A stretch of DNA of 64,000 nucleotides, taken from assembly GCA_944321295.1 (NCBI GenBank), contig CALUKU010000004.1, forward strand, positions 42,910 through 106,909. Direction: 5' to 3'. A program made the translations under genes and the position numbers. Shown piece by piece: positions 7,980 through 15,646 of the stretch (positions are counted from its first letter, which is position 1; each line of letters starts with the position of its first letter). Below the pieces are notes generated by a model. It made no database searches. It saw only the letters and a program-made list of their open reading frames with translations, and was not told the DNA's origin. The stretch is from an uncultured Prevotella sp. Lineage in GTDB: Bacteria > Bacteroidota > Bacteroidia > Bacteroidales > Bacteroidaceae.

Positions 7980-9005
7980 TTATTCAATTCCTCTCTTATT
8001 TAGTGCGTCGGAGTATTTCGCTGCGTTCTGCAGGTGCTCCTCGTAGGTTTCGGCAAAGTTGTGGGTGCCGCTGAAGTCCTCCTTGGCGCACATATATATA
8101 TAATTATGGTGTACGTGGTTGAGCACGGCGTCAATGCCGGCCACCGACGGTATCCTTATCGGCCCCGGGGGCAGGCCCGTGTTCCTGTAAGTGTTGTACG
8201 GGCTGTTGACCGTGAGCATTTTGTGGTAAATGCGCCGTATGTCGAAGTCCTTTAGGGCGAACTTGATGGTGGGGTCGGCCTGCAGGGGCATATTTGCCTT
8301 CAGGCGGTTGTAGTACATTCCAGCTACCATCGGCTTCTCGGCGTCTACGGCCGTTTCCTCGTCCACTATGCTTGCCAGTGTAATCACCTCTTCCTTGGTT
8401 AGGCCCATGGCCTCGGCCTTCTGTGTGCGCTCGAAGTTCCAGAACTTCTTGCTTTCAGAATTCATCTTGTCGAGCAGCTTGTCTACCGACGTGTTCCAGT
8501 ACACCTCGTAGGTGTTGGGTATGAACATGCACAACATCGTTTCCGGCGTGTATCCGTATTTCCTGCATGTGGCCGTGTCGGTAAGCTTCTCGTATATCGA
8601 GGCGCTGTCGGCCATCAGCTTTCTCGACAATGCCCCGGCCAGCTTGTCGGCCGTGCGCACGCTCGGTATGGTGAGCCTAACGGAGGCCTGCAGGCCGTTC
8701 TTCAGCTTCCTGAACACGGTGAAGGCACCCTCGCCCTGCCTTATCTCGTATCGGCCCGTGCGTATGTGCTCGGCGTAGGAGCTGTGCCTCGTCAGCGTCT
8801 TGAAGCCCGCCAGGGCGTGGCTTCTTGACATCGTGTCGAGTTGGGCGTAAACGGAGTCGATGTTGTCGTCTTCGTCGATGTAGACGTAGCGGCTGCCTTC
8901 GCCGCGGGTCATGGCCGTGAAGAAGAAGTAATAGCATAAGAACAATATTACGGCAAGGCACGCCGCTGCCGGGATGACGAATTTCTTTGAGCCAGACTTT
9001 TTCAT
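7980..9005 (-). CDS. mltG: endolytic transglycosylase MltG (YceG)
   Basis: 341 residues. One N-terminal membrane helix (about residues 9-30) is followed by a LysM-like region and the catalytic YceG domain. Diagnostic sequences are TLASIVDEETAVDAEKPMVA, containing the catalytic glutamate, then GMYYNRLKANMPLQADPTI, and NTYRNTGLPPGPI near the end. MltG cleaves nascent glycan strands and sets their length at the inner membrane. It is the first gene of the leftward mltG-glnS-TPR set. Confidence 0.95.
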   Translation of the reverse strand: MKKSGSKKFVIPAAACLAVILFLCYYFFFTAMTRGEGSRYVYIDEDDNIDSVYAQLDTMSRSHALAGFKTLTRHSSYAEHIRTGRYEIRQGEGAFTVFRKLKNGLQASVRLTIPSVRTADKLAGALSRKLMADSASIYEKLTDTATCRKYGYTPETMLCMFIPNTYEVYWNTSVDKLLDKMNSESKKFWNFERTQKAEAMGLTKEEVITLASIVDEETAVDAEKPMVAGMYYNRLKANMPLQADPTIKFALKDFDIRRIYHKMLTVNSPYNTYRNTGLPPGPIRIPSVAGIDAVLNHVHHNYIYMCAKEDFSGTHNFAETYEEHLQNAAKYSDALNKRGIE

Positions 9006-9025
9006 TTAGAGCTGTTTTTTGTCCG

Positions 9026-9033
9026 CAAAATTA
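9026..9033 (-). promoter_or_regulatory. possible -7 element for mltG
   Basis: TAATTTTG on the minus strand, 20 bases upstream of the mltG ATG, matches TAnnTTTG. The -33 element is not clear. Confidence 0.45.
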
Positions 9034-9072
9034 CATTTTATTTTTGAAACGTGGCGACATTAGGACATATTT

Positions 9073-9187
9073 TTTATTTAAGCAGACGAGTGACAAGCAG
9101 ACGAGCAGACAAGGAGATTTGCTTTGTCACTTGTCTACTGGTTACTTGTTTGCTTGTCTGCTTGTCACTCGTCTGCTTAAATAAAAG
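9073..9187. repeat. dispersed inverted repeat, GACAAGCAGAC family, copy 3 (long hairpin)
   Basis: The most symmetrical copy. The left arm has TTTAAGCAGACGAGTGACAA and GCAGACGAGCAGACAAG; the right arm has GCTTGTCTGCTTGTCACTCG and TCTGCTTAAAT. The loop is about AGGAGATTTGCTTTGTCACT. It lies in the divergent gap between mltG (leftward) and the ribE leader (rightward). From 9188 to 9388 I see only degenerate AAAAGGT words (AGGATGTAAAAGGTATCCTT) and no gene. Confidence 0.85.
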
Positions 9188-9388
9188 ATATTGTTTTAGG
9201 ATGTAAAAGGTATCCTTTCGCCGTCTGAAAGGCCGTCTCTTGCGATGTAAAAGGTGACGTTTTGTAATGTGTTGATTGTCAAACGGTTATATGCATGTTG
9301 TGAATGTGTTATACAGCCAATGACGCGTCGTGTCTTGCCTTGCGCATCGTGCGTTTTGCCTTTGCCGCAGTTAATTTGGGTGAAAATA

Positions 9389-9420
9389 TTTGGACGATTG
9401 GGATAATATCCCTATATTTG
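9389..9420 (+). promoter_or_regulatory. promoter of the ribE leader RNA
   Basis: TTTG at 9389-9392, 20 bases, TATATTTG at 9413-9420: a near-perfect Bacteroidetes promoter. The predicted start is near 9426, leaving about 300 untranslated bases before ribE. Confidence 0.75.
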
Positions 9421-9425
9421 CACCA

Positions 9426-9703
9426 TAAGAAAAGAAAAAACAGACCGTACTCGGTTCGATCGGGATACTCATCAATTAAAAAACGAAAACCGAGATGACT
9501 TCTCTTGCTAATGGCGGGCCACGATGCCGCAAGGCATAGCTGTAAAGCCGGTGGATTACAAAGGCGGAGAGCTCTCAAATCTTATATAGCTCGGAGTTTT
9601 CATCACATCACCGGTACGGTCTTTTCCAATTGATAATCATCCTGTGCCAAAAACGCACGGCCGCGGCCGAAGGGACGGAAAGTCCGGCGTTTTGGCATTT
9701 TTT
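9426..9703 (+). ncRNA. structured leader RNA or small RNA ahead of ribE, with its own terminator
   Basis: The transcript can form CTCGGTT..AACCGAG near 9449-9494, ATGCCGCAAGGCAT near 9523-9536, and a terminal hairpin GCCAAAAACGC (9646-9656) with GGCGTTTTGGC (9686-9696) followed by six T at 9698-9703. There is no convincing reading frame. The terminator ahead of the coding start suggests either attenuation of ribE or an independent small RNA. The conserved FMN (RFN) aptamer words are not visible, so I do not call it an FMN riboswitch. Confidence 0.5.
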
Positions 9704-9733
9704 ATGTCGATAAAAACAATACGATCATCAACC

Positions 9734-10336
9734 ATGTTTTCCGGAATAGTAGAAGAAACCGCCGTCGTAACGGCGGTTGAGAAAGACAAGGGCAACGTCG
9801 ACCTGACGTTGAAGTGCTCGTTTGCCGACGAGCTGAAGATAGACCAGAGCGTGGCACACAACGGCGTTTGCCTGACCGTGGTGCGCAAGGGCGACGGGTG
9901 TTACACCGTGACGGCCATGAAGGAAACCCTCGAACGCTCGAACCTCGGCCTGCTTAAGGCGGGCGATAGGGTCAACGTAGAGCGCTCGATGCAGATGAAC
10001 GGCCGCCTTGACGGCCACATCGTGCAGGGCCACGTCGACATGACGGCCGAGTGTGTAAGCATGCGCGACGCCGACGGCAGCACCTATTTCACCTTCAGGC
10101 ACCGTTACGACAAGGATATGGCGCGCCGCGGTTATTTCACCGTCGACAAGGGCAGCGTCACAGTCAACGGCGTGTCGCTGACCGTCTGCGAGCCTACCGC
10201 TGACACGTTCACCGTGGCCATAATACCATACACTTTCGAGCATACCAACTTCAGTGACATAAGGCCCGGCTCGATAGTCAACGTAGAGTTCGACATCCTC
10301 GGCAAGTACATCGCCCGCCTTAACAGCTTGGGCTGA
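9734..10336 (+). CDS. ribE: riboflavin synthase, alpha subunit
   Basis: 200 residues. The start MFSGIVEETAVV is the canonical N-terminus of the family, so the ATG at 9734 is chosen over an upstream ATG at 9644 that lies inside the leader hairpin. Two lumazine-binding repeats are present: GVCLTV in the first half with NGRLDGHIVQGHVD, and GVSLTVCEPTADTF with HTNFSDIRPGSIVNVEFD in the second. The enzyme dismutates 6,7-dimethyl-8-ribityllumazine to riboflavin. It is monocistronic here, between the structured leader and a terminator at 10393. Confidence 0.95.
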   Translation: MFSGIVEETAVVTAVEKDKGNVDLTLKCSFADELKIDQSVAHNGVCLTVVRKGDGCYTVTAMKETLERSNLGLLKAGDRVNVERSMQMNGRLDGHIVQGHVDMTAECVSMRDADGSTYFTFRHRYDKDMARRGYFTVDKGSVTVNGVSLTVCEPTADTFTVAIIPYTFEHTNFSDIRPGSIVNVEFDILGKYIARLNSLG

Positions 10337-10392
10337 GCAGCAGGAGCCGGCCGCAGTTTGTTAAACGGCTGTTAAAACAACATCATCATATC

Positions 10393-10446
10393 GACAAAAT
10401 GGGTATATGCCTCTACTAACCGGCGGCATATATCCATTTTGTTTTA
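10393..10446 (+). terminator. terminator after ribE
   Basis: ACAAAATGGGTATATGCC and GGCATATATCCATTTTGT pair as a long stem followed by TTTT. The A-rich 5' side makes it usable in both directions. Confidence 0.8.
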
Positions 10447-10473
10447 CGGGCGGCGCGATTATTGTTACTTTTG
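10443..10473 (+). promoter_or_regulatory. promoter left in front of the broken TolC gene
   Basis: GTTTT ending at 10445, 20 bases, TACTTTTG at 10466-10473. The promoter is intact but now drives only about 40 codons of TolC sequence and reads into the island. Confidence 0.55.
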
Positions 10474-10495
10474 CCCTGCTAATTAATGTAATGAT

Positions 10496-10645
10496 ATGGT
10501 AAGAAAGAAAATGGCCGTTCTCTGCGCGCTCGTCTTGTTGCCGGCCCTTGCGGCCGTTGCGGGCGGCCGCAAGTGGACGCTTAGTGAATGTATCGACCAT
10601 GCCGCCAGGCATTATTTATCGTGTACGCACGCCGCGAAGAGGCAT
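10496..10645 (+). pseudogene. TolC-family outer membrane factor, N-terminal fragment
   Basis: Signal peptide MVRKKMAVLCALVLLPALAA is followed by GGRKWTLSECIDHAARHYL, the conserved start of mature TolC-type efflux proteins in Bacteroidetes (W.L..CI..A...N). After about 40 residues the similarity stops and the frame continues into repeat DNA (10645 on), ending at 10816 with no TolC features. The usual 400-450 residues are missing. With the histidine kinase tail at 16470, this marks the left side of a deletion or insertion. Confidence 0.75.
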
Positions 10646-10682
10646 AAGAAAGTAAGAAGTAAGAAACAAGAAACAAGATTTT
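10645..10682 (+). repeat. left inverted repeat of the island
   Basis: A 38-base A-rich unit built of AAGTAAGAAGTAAGAAACAA words and ending AACAAGATTTT. Its reverse complement is found at 16429-16466 with one mismatch by my reading. Two shorter relatives are inside the island (14650-14693 and 14764-14800). Confidence 0.85.
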
Positions 10683-10893
10683 GCAAAACATGGGGGCGCT
10701 CCCGGACTGGGGCGCCCCGCATACATGAAAAACATACGCCGCATGTCCTCACGGACATTTATTGCGGCAAAACTATTATTTGCGGTGCAAAAGTAACACT
10801 TTGCAGCCGATATTAAAAATTTTTGGCAAAATAAATGCGAGGACTACCCTCACGGGCGGCCCTCGCCGAAAGAAAACCTTAAAGATTAACTAA
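10683..10893. other. non-coding left flank inside the island
   Basis: No gene is seen. It holds a GGGGCGCTCC..GGGGCGCCCC hairpin (10691-10718), a possible leftward -7 element TACTTTTG near 10790-10797, and GC-rich words CGGGCGGCCCTCGCCG just after the end of the lysin gene. Confidence 0.5.
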
Positions 10894-11352
10894 CTATATA
10901 TATGAAGAAGTAGTGACGAACGCGAGGTCGTAGCCTTGCGATATGTCGTTGGCGGCGTAGGGGCTGTCGGCGGCCTTGTCGCCGCACTCCTGCCGCAGCA
11001 TGGCCCGCACGAAGGCGCACCACAGGGGCTTGTCCCTCCACGGGGCGGGCAGCAGCTGTCGGCTGTCGTAGATGAAGCCCTTGCGCTCGAGGTCGTACAT
11101 AACGGCGGCCACGTATTCACGAGTGCGGTTCTCCGACGGCGGCGCCCACCGCGCTATTATGTCCTCTGCGCTCGTAAGGCCGTATTTCTCGTAGTAAGTC
11201 TTCATCAGGCGGAAGGCCGCGCGGTATCCGTAGGCCACCGTCACGAACTGGCAGAAGTCCTTGTCGGTCTGCCTGCGCTTCAACCCTTGCCACTGCGAGG
11301 CGCCGCGGCGAATGTTGAGCGGGTTGTTGTTACGTATTCCCCGTGGTGTCAT
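10894..11352 (-). CDS. P5-type phage lysin / muramidase-like protein
   Basis: 152 residues from ATG at 11352 (MTPRGIRNNNPLNIRRGAS). The NNNPLNIRRGASQWQGL opening, then CQFVTVAYGYRAAFRLMKTY and IIARWAPPSENRTREYV, matches small lysozyme-like proteins annotated in Bacteroidales as 'structural protein P5', named after a phage lytic protein. It probably cuts peptidoglycan, although no signal peptide is seen. The start is fixed by an ATGA overlap with the stop of the preceding gene. Such genes habitually travel with the DUF3987/HU/DUF4248 module found here. Confidence 0.75.
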   Translation of the reverse strand: MTPRGIRNNNPLNIRRGASQWQGLKRRQTDKDFCQFVTVAYGYRAAFRLMKTYYEKYGLTSAEDIIARWAPPSENRTREYVAAVMYDLERKGFIYDSRQLLPAPWRDKPLWCAFVRAMLRQECGDKAADSPYAANDISQGYDLAFVTTSSYI

Positions 11353-11630
11353 AGGCCTATGCGGTATATGGTTATGTCGTTGGAGTAGCGCTCCTGGTGG
11401 TTCTTGTCTTCCCAGCGGCGGCTCATTATGCCGAACGAGAAGTTGCACGTCAGCCCTTCCTTTAGGTCTGTGCGCCGCGCGTTCTCGCCTGTTATCTCGG
11501 CATATAGGGAGTCAATGCCGTCGGAGAGCAGCAGGCCGCGAGATACGAAGTTCTGCAGTTGCCCGTACTTATCGGTGTATTGCCTTTCGGTTACGGGCAT
11601 GATGTGCTGTATTGTCATTATCTTTTCCAT
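11349..11630 (-). CDS. small unknown protein of the primase-helicase module
   Basis: 93 residues, MEKIMTIQHIMPVTERQYTD at the start and KNHQERYSNDITIYRIGL at the end; an ATG five codons in (MTIQ) is also possible. I do not recognise the family. Its size, its charged central region (GENARRTDLKEGLTCNFSFG) and its place between the primase-helicase (13 bases upstream) and the lysin (4-base overlap) suggest a co-translated accessory protein. Confidence 0.65.
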   Translation of the reverse strand: MEKIMTIQHIMPVTERQYTDKYGQLQNFVSRGLLLSDGIDSLYAEITGENARRTDLKEGLTCNFSFGIMSRRWEDKNHQERYSNDITIYRIGL

Positions 11631-11643
11631 GTGTGACTTTTTT

Positions 11644-14058
11644 TTAGATTTTCGTTATTAATTTCTTGTATTTCTTGCTTTCAACGTCTTTTATCAGCCC
11701 CTTCTTCTTCCACTTGTTGATGTTCGAGTACAGGGCGTTGCGGTTTACGCCGGGGCGTGCGGCGGCCAGCTCGTCGAGGGTGAACGTCTGCTTGAGGGCG
11801 TTGTACACCGACACCAGCAGCATGGGCTGCCGCTTCGTGCCGGCGGCCTCTTCTACGCGCTGCTTCTGCTCCTTCATGCGCTGGGCGAACTTGCGGTACT
11901 GCGAGTACAGGCAGTAGTCGGCCACGAACTCGGCGAAGGCCAGCACGTCCTTGTCCATTACGAGCGGCTTGCCCTTCTCGTAGGCCTCGCGCTGCGCCAC
12001 GAGGGCGTAGGCCACGCCGGCGCGCTCGCCTATGATGGCCGTGCGCTTGCGCAGGTCGTCAAGCTCCTCGTCGTCCTCAATCTCGGCGCGCTTGGCTATG
12101 CGCTCGCACCAGCGGTACATGTGGTCGGTCAGCCGGGTGGCGTCGACGTGGCCCCGCGTCTGGTCGAGGTAGTAGGCCGTGTCCTTTAGCAGCGTTTCGG
12201 CCGATGTGTTGATCTTCTTCTTGCCCTTGGCTATCATGCGGTAGTGGGCGGCGGGCATTTGGAAGTACATAAGGCGCGTGGGCAGTCCGCTCAGCACGGT
12301 GCTCGTGGGTATGAGGCGGTCGAAGGCGTCCTCCGTGCCGCTTATCACGAGGTTGAGGTTCACCTGTATCTCGCCGTTGATGGCCTGGTCGTTGGCGTAG
12401 TCCATGCCCCACAGCTCGTTGTGGAACGACTTGCAGTAGAGGTCATTCTTCTCTATCCACGAGCCGCCCTTCTGCGCGCGTAGGGCCGTAGCCAGCTCGG
12501 CCTCGCACGAGTAGACGTGCAGGTGGAGCGAGGGGTCTTGCGCGTCTACGGCGTCGCGCATCCTTAACGCCAGCATGGTGTTTGAAATCTGTATCGGCGT
12601 AATGCGGATTACGGGGTGCGGCTTCTCCATCTGCTTCTGCTTGTTCTTGTTGAGCTCCTTCGAGTCGCGGTATTCCTGCTCGGTGCGCCGGCCTGCCATG
12701 TCGGCCATGCGGACGGGCTCCATCAGCAGCTTGTCTAAGGCGAGTATGAAGCTCTTGCCCGAGGCGGCCGGGCCTATGACGAACGTCATGCCCGAGAGGC
12801 GCGTCGGCGAGCCGTCGAAGTGGTTGAACGTGACGCGGCTCGCCAGCGTGTACATCATGGGCAGCGAGGCCAGCAGTGCGCCTATCCTTATGTCGTCGGG
12901 CACGAACGACATGACGGCGCGCAGCGCCGGGGGCAGCACGAGCTTGTCGAGCCGCGCGCGGTAGTCGGCCTCGAGGTTGCGGGCGTCGGCCTCGTCCTCG
13001 GTCGCCTCGTCGGCGGTTACGCCGACGGCCTCGAGCACCTTGACGAGGGCCTTCGGCCTGCCGCCGTACATCTTCAGCTTCACGGCGCTGTCGCAGAGCT
13101 GGCGCATCTCGGCCTCCGAGAGGCCGTAAGACGGCATTACGCGCATGAGGGCGTCGGCCGAGTTGTCGCAGATGTAGCGCAGGTGGGCGGCCAGGCGGTG
13201 CAGCTTCTGGTTGCGCTCGCCCACCACGGGGCGCCCGCCCTGCTGCCGCCACCACTCGTCTACGATTTTCCTGTAGGCCACGCCGCGGAAGGCGGGCTCG
13301 CCGTTCTCGTCGGCGCCCAGTTCTACGTGCCGAGCTTGTCGAGCACTTTGTCCAGCACCCTCTTCAGGAGCTCCAGCAGGGCCGCCGGCAGCGCCGCCGC
13401 CAGGCTGACCGTCCCTATCGCCATCAGCAGCACGGGGACTACTGTCGCCGCCGCGATACTCTGCACCATATTGTCTGTCAAATTCCTTGTTGTCATATTC
13501 AAATAGTTCTTTGTTTTCATAAAGTAAGTAATCTAACGGGAAGGCGAAGCTTATGCGGCTTGCGTCCTTGCAGGCCTCGTCGGCCTCGAGGCCCAGCTGC
13601 GAGGCTATGTAGTGCTGGTTGTCGGCAAGGTTGCCGCGCCGGGCGTCGGCCTTGGCCACGAGGCGCAGTCCGCGCCCGCTGGGCGTGACGTGGGCCAGCA
13701 GTATGCCGAGCCGCTCAACGTAGCCGGCCGCCTGCCATGTGCCGAAGAGTGCGCGCGGGTCGGCCACGTTGTCGAAGTCGAGCATTACGAGGCCGTTGAG
13801 CACGGCGTCCTTCTGCCTGCGGCGGCCCGAGGGGAACGAGGCCATGAAGAGGAAGGCCGGCAGCTGTTTCTTCACCTTGGCCTGCGCCTCGTGCAGGCGC
13901 CTGCGCTCGTCGTCGGTCTTCGCATGTTCCTCCATGTCCCTCAGCGAGGTGACGTTGCGGCAGTTGTTCACTACGACGTCGCTCACGAGTATCTGCGTGA
14001 AGGCCTCGCGCGTGCATGGCTCGACGGGCGACGTCAACGTTCGTTGGTACGAGATCAT
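11644..14058 (-). CDS. BT4734-like / DUF3987 primase-helicase (VirE-like)
   Basis: 804 residues. The N-terminal domain (about 60-190) has GLVMLDFDNV with an acidic DxD and THVTPSGRGLRLVAKA, the arrangement seen in BT4734-type and archaeo-eukaryotic primase-like domains. A low-complexity Gly/Ala/Arg linker follows (about 205-255). The second half is a DUF3987 P-loop ATPase: Walker A GPAASGKS, acidic strand LHVYSCEAELATA, then NLVISGTEDAFDRLIP. The C-terminus (RPGVNRNALYSNINKWKKKG) looks like a winged helix. Together these suggest a replication-initiation enzyme of a mobile element. The start overlaps the stop of the upstream gene by 4 bases. Such proteins are widespread in Bacteroidales, but their biological role is not established to my knowledge. 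Confidence 0.85.
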   Translation of the reverse strand: MISYQRTLTSPVEPCTREAFTQILVSDVVVNNCRNVTSLRDMEEHAKTDDERRRLHEAQAKVKKQLPAFLFMASFPSGRRRQKDAVLNGLVMLDFDNVADPRALFGTWQAAGYVERLGILLAHVTPSGRGLRLVAKADARRGNLADNQHYIASQLGLEADEACKDASRISFAFPLDYLLYENKELFEYDNKEFDRQYGAEYRGGDSSPRAADGDRDGQPGGGAAGGPAGAPEEGAGQSARQARHVELGADENGEPAFRGVAYRKIVDEWWRQQGGRPVVGERNQKLHRLAAHLRYICDNSADALMRVMPSYGLSEAEMRQLCDSAVKLKMYGGRPKALVKVLEAVGVTADEATEDEADARNLEADYRARLDKLVLPPALRAVMSFVPDDIRIGALLASLPMMYTLASRVTFNHFDGSPTRLSGMTFVIGPAASGKSFILALDKLLMEPVRMADMAGRRTEQEYRDSKELNKNKQKQMEKPHPVIRITPIQISNTMLALRMRDAVDAQDPSLHLHVYSCEAELATALRAQKGGSWIEKNDLYCKSFHNELWGMDYANDQAINGEIQVNLNLVISGTEDAFDRLIPTSTVLSGLPTRLMYFQMPAAHYRMIAKGKKKINTSAETLLKDTAYYLDQTRGHVDATRLTDHMYRWCERIAKRAEIEDDEELDDLRKRTAIIGERAGVAYALVAQREAYEKGKPLVMDKDVLAFAEFVADYCLYSQYRKFAQRMKEQKQRVEEAAGTKRQPMLLVSVYNALKQTFTLDELAAARPGVNRNALYSNINKWKKKGLIKDVESKKYKKLITKI
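13323..13520 (-). other. nested out-of-frame small reading frame with a hydrophobic helix
   Basis: Inside the primase-helicase gene and in another frame, 65 codons read MKTKNYLNMTTRNLTDNMVQ, then a hydrophobic stretch (VVPVLLMAIGTVSLAAALPA) and an amphipathic ELLKRVLDKVLDKLG tail. It lies exactly over the low-complexity linker of the host frame. It could be a genuine overlapping membrane peptide, a past frameshift in the linker, or chance in GC-rich DNA. Confidence 0.2.
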
Positions 14059-14633
14059 TTCTTTTCAGTTGTGTTTTTAGGTTCGAGTTTTTTGATTTTG
14101 TCTTTGTTCAGCGTCACGGCCTTGAACACCACGCTCATCTTGTTGGCTAAGGCCGTTACGTAGTCGGCGCCCTTCTGCAGGGGCACGCTCAGCTCGACGT
14201 TGAGCGAGGCCGTGGCCGTGTCGGCGCGTATGCGCACGCCCTCTACGTCGGCCACGGTGCGCCCGCGCAGGGGCAGGCGCCTGGCCGTCTTGAGGCCCTT
14301 CAGCAGGGCGTTTGCCTCCTCTACGAGGTCGGCCTCGGGGTCGCTGCTGCCCGGGGCGGAGAGCAGCGTCATGCGCAGGCGCGGCTGCTCGCGCAGGGTC
14401 TTGGTCAGCGTCGAGCCTTGGCGCGTGGTCTTGATGCGCTCGAGGCGCGGGCCCGTTTCCCTTGACGGTGTGAAGTGGAAGTCGCCCGTCTGGGCGAACT
14501 CGGCCGTGCCCCTTACGCGCGTGCCCAGCAGGGTCTGCACGCGCTCCTCGCTCAGGCCGAGGTAGCCTGCCAGCTGGCGCACGGCTTCGGCGCGCCGCTG
14601 CTGTTCGATGTCATTGTTTTTCTCCATATTCAT
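14055..14633 (-). CDS. unknown protein upstream of the primase-helicase
   Basis: 192 residues. The N-terminus (EAVRQLAGYLGLSEERVQTL) looks like a short helical, possibly HTH-like, segment. The middle contains DFHFTPSRETGPRLERIKTT, and the rest is charged and ends KKLEPKNTTEKK. I do not recognise the family. Its stop overlaps the primase-helicase start (ATGA), so expression is coupled. It may be a partner or loader for that enzyme, which is inference from position only. An in-frame ATG two codons downstream of the chosen start is also possible. Confidence 0.7.
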   Translation of the reverse strand: MNMEKNNDIEQQRRAEAVRQLAGYLGLSEERVQTLLGTRVRGTAEFAQTGDFHFTPSRETGPRLERIKTTRQGSTLTKTLREQPRLRMTLLSAPGSSDPEADLVEEANALLKGLKTARRLPLRGRTVADVEGVRIRADTATASLNVELSVPLQKGADYVTALANKMSVVFKAVTLNKDKIKKLEPKNTTEKK

Positions 14634-14956
14634 AGTTTTACGTTTAACCCGTCTTGTTTCTTGCCTCCTTACTTCTTACTTTCTTTGCGGCAGGGGGTGA
14701 ACTTGCCTTTTAGGCTTTATATATATTATTATATAATATATATAAAATTCATTACCCCTATTTCCAAAGAAAGTAAGAAACAAGAAGCAAGAAGTAAGAC
14801 GGCGGCAAATGTAAGCAGAAAACACTGAACAAAAAAAAAAAAACGTTAACTAAAATTAAAGCAACGTCTTTTTAATGAATAATGGGCAATGAACAATGAA
14901 TAATCGGCATGACGGCGTATGCCCCGATTATTCATTGTTCGTTATTCATTGCATGT
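14634..14956. repeat. gene-free repeat region inside the island
   Basis: No gene. Contents in order: a reverse-oriented copy of the AAGTAAGAAACAAG word family (14650-14693); an AT palindrome TATATATTATTATATAATAT (14719-14738); a forward copy of the same family (14764-14800); a 13-A run; and an inverted repeat of AATGAATAATGGGCAATGAA words around GGCATGACGGCGTATGCC (14873-14952). The stretch TTAAAGCAACGT..TTAATGAATAATG recurs in reverse at 47671-47726. Confidence 0.75.
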
Positions 14957-15145
14957 TTAAGCGATGATGTCCCATTCCTCGAGGGCCTCGCGCGGCGTAA
15001 GCCCGAAATCGGCGACGGCTCGGCGCACGTCGTCCTCGAGGCCGTAAGGTGCGGCCATGGCCTCGGCCTCGGCAAGGGTGATGTCGCGCGGGGCGCGGCG
15101 GCGAATGTTAAAAAATCTAAACGAGGGGGGTAATTTTTTCTTCAT
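14957..15145 (-). CDS. small unknown protein
   Basis: 62 residues: MKKKLPPSFRFFNIRRRAPR, then a helical acidic region (ITLAEAEAMAAPYGLEDDVR) and FGLTPREALEEWDIIA at the end. The basic start and acidic helical end look like a folded mini-protein. It sits between the DUF4248 gene and the repeat region in the same leftward direction. I recall similar short proteins with DUF4248 modules but cannot name a family. Confidence 0.6.
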   Translation of the reverse strand: MKKKLPPSFRFFNIRRRAPRDITLAEAEAMAAPYGLEDDVRRAVADFGLTPREALEEWDIIA

Positions 15146-15268
15146 GGCGTTGCGGGTGTTAATCGGTTCTGTCGGCGGCCGCCTGCGGCGCGGGCCGCCC
15201 GTGCGGGCCGTCTTCGCCGTCCTCTCGGGGCGGCACGGCCGCTGCGGCGGGGCTCGCGGGCGGCTCTC

Positions 15269-15490
15269 TTACGGCTCGCCTATGTAGGCGAATATGGCGG
15301 CCGCCTCGGCCGGGGTGAAGGTGCGCCGGCGGCCGTCGTAGCCCAGGCGCCGCAGCTCGGCGCCCAGCGGCCGGCACAGGGCGATCCACGAGCGCAGCTT
15401 GCGCCACGCGGCGCCCGGCGTGAGCCCCGGGAAGTACATCTGCGCCAGCTCCGTGCGCCCGTAGGTTGTCGACTTGTTATTGTGATCCAT
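15269..15490 (-). CDS. DUF4248 protein
   Basis: 73 residues. TTYGRTELAQMYFPGLTPGA, AWRKLRSWIALCRPL, RRTFTPAEAAAIFAYIGEP: the pattern of DUF4248, a short helix-turn-helix-like family of Bacteroidales. A DNA-binding regulator or adaptor is the likely role. Its promoter is almost on top of the ATG (see 15495-15502), so the message should be leaderless. It diverges from the HU-like gene. Confidence 0.8.
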   Translation of the reverse strand: MDHNNKSTTYGRTELAQMYFPGLTPGAAWRKLRSWIALCRPLGAELRRLGYDGRRRTFTPAEAAAIFAYIGEP

Positions 15491-15494
15491 ACCG

Positions 15495-15502
15495 CAAAGT
15501 TA
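15495..15502 (-). promoter_or_regulatory. -7 element giving a leaderless DUF4248 message
   Basis: TAACTTTG on the minus strand ends five bases before the DUF4248 ATG at 15490. A TTG lies about 21 bases upstream of it. With Bacteroidetes starts four to seven bases past the -7 box, transcription begins at or within a base or two of the start codon. Confidence 0.6.
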
Positions 15503-15548
15503 GCGATTTTTCCGCAACGGCGGCAACTTTTCGGCCGAATAAGCGGCC

Positions 15549-15578
15549 GTAACGTGCCGTAACGTGCCGCAACGTGCC
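15549..15578. promoter_or_regulatory. three tandem 10-bp repeats between divergent promoters
   Basis: GTAACGTGCC, GTAACGTGCC, GCAACGTGCC follow each other with a period of exactly ten bases, one helical turn, between the divergent DUF4248 and HU-like promoters. It is a good candidate operator for a protein that binds one face of the helix. Confidence 0.6.
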
Positions 15579-15598
15579 GCGGCGCCGGATAATAGCGT

Positions 15599-15606
15599 TA
15601 ATTTTG
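15599..15606 (+). promoter_or_regulatory. -7 element of the HU-like gene
   Basis: TAATTTTG, 40 bases before the ATG at 15647 and just downstream of the 10-bp repeats; no clear -33 TTTG. A site bound by the repeats would overlap the -33 position. Confidence 0.6.
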
Positions 15607-15646
15607 CGGCGGTAATCATTATGTCTAACTAAAAAACAACCGGATT

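Noticed and set aside
9671-9690. RNase P-like GGAAAGTCCGG motif
   Set aside because: It is part of a local GGAC/GTCC hairpin; the other conserved RNase P regions are absent.
9426-9733. FMN riboswitch upstream of ribE
   Set aside because: The expected GGGGCAGGGUG, GACCGGCGGU and GGAUGGGAGA words are missing; the structured leader is reported without a ligand.
12443-13255. 270-codon leftward frame within the primase-helicase gene
   Set aside because: Arg/Ala/Pro-rich shadow frame; the 804-residue frame carries the Walker motifs.
15549-15578. CRISPR-like short repeats
   Set aside because: The units are only 10 bases with no spacers and lie between divergent promoters; an operator is the better reading.
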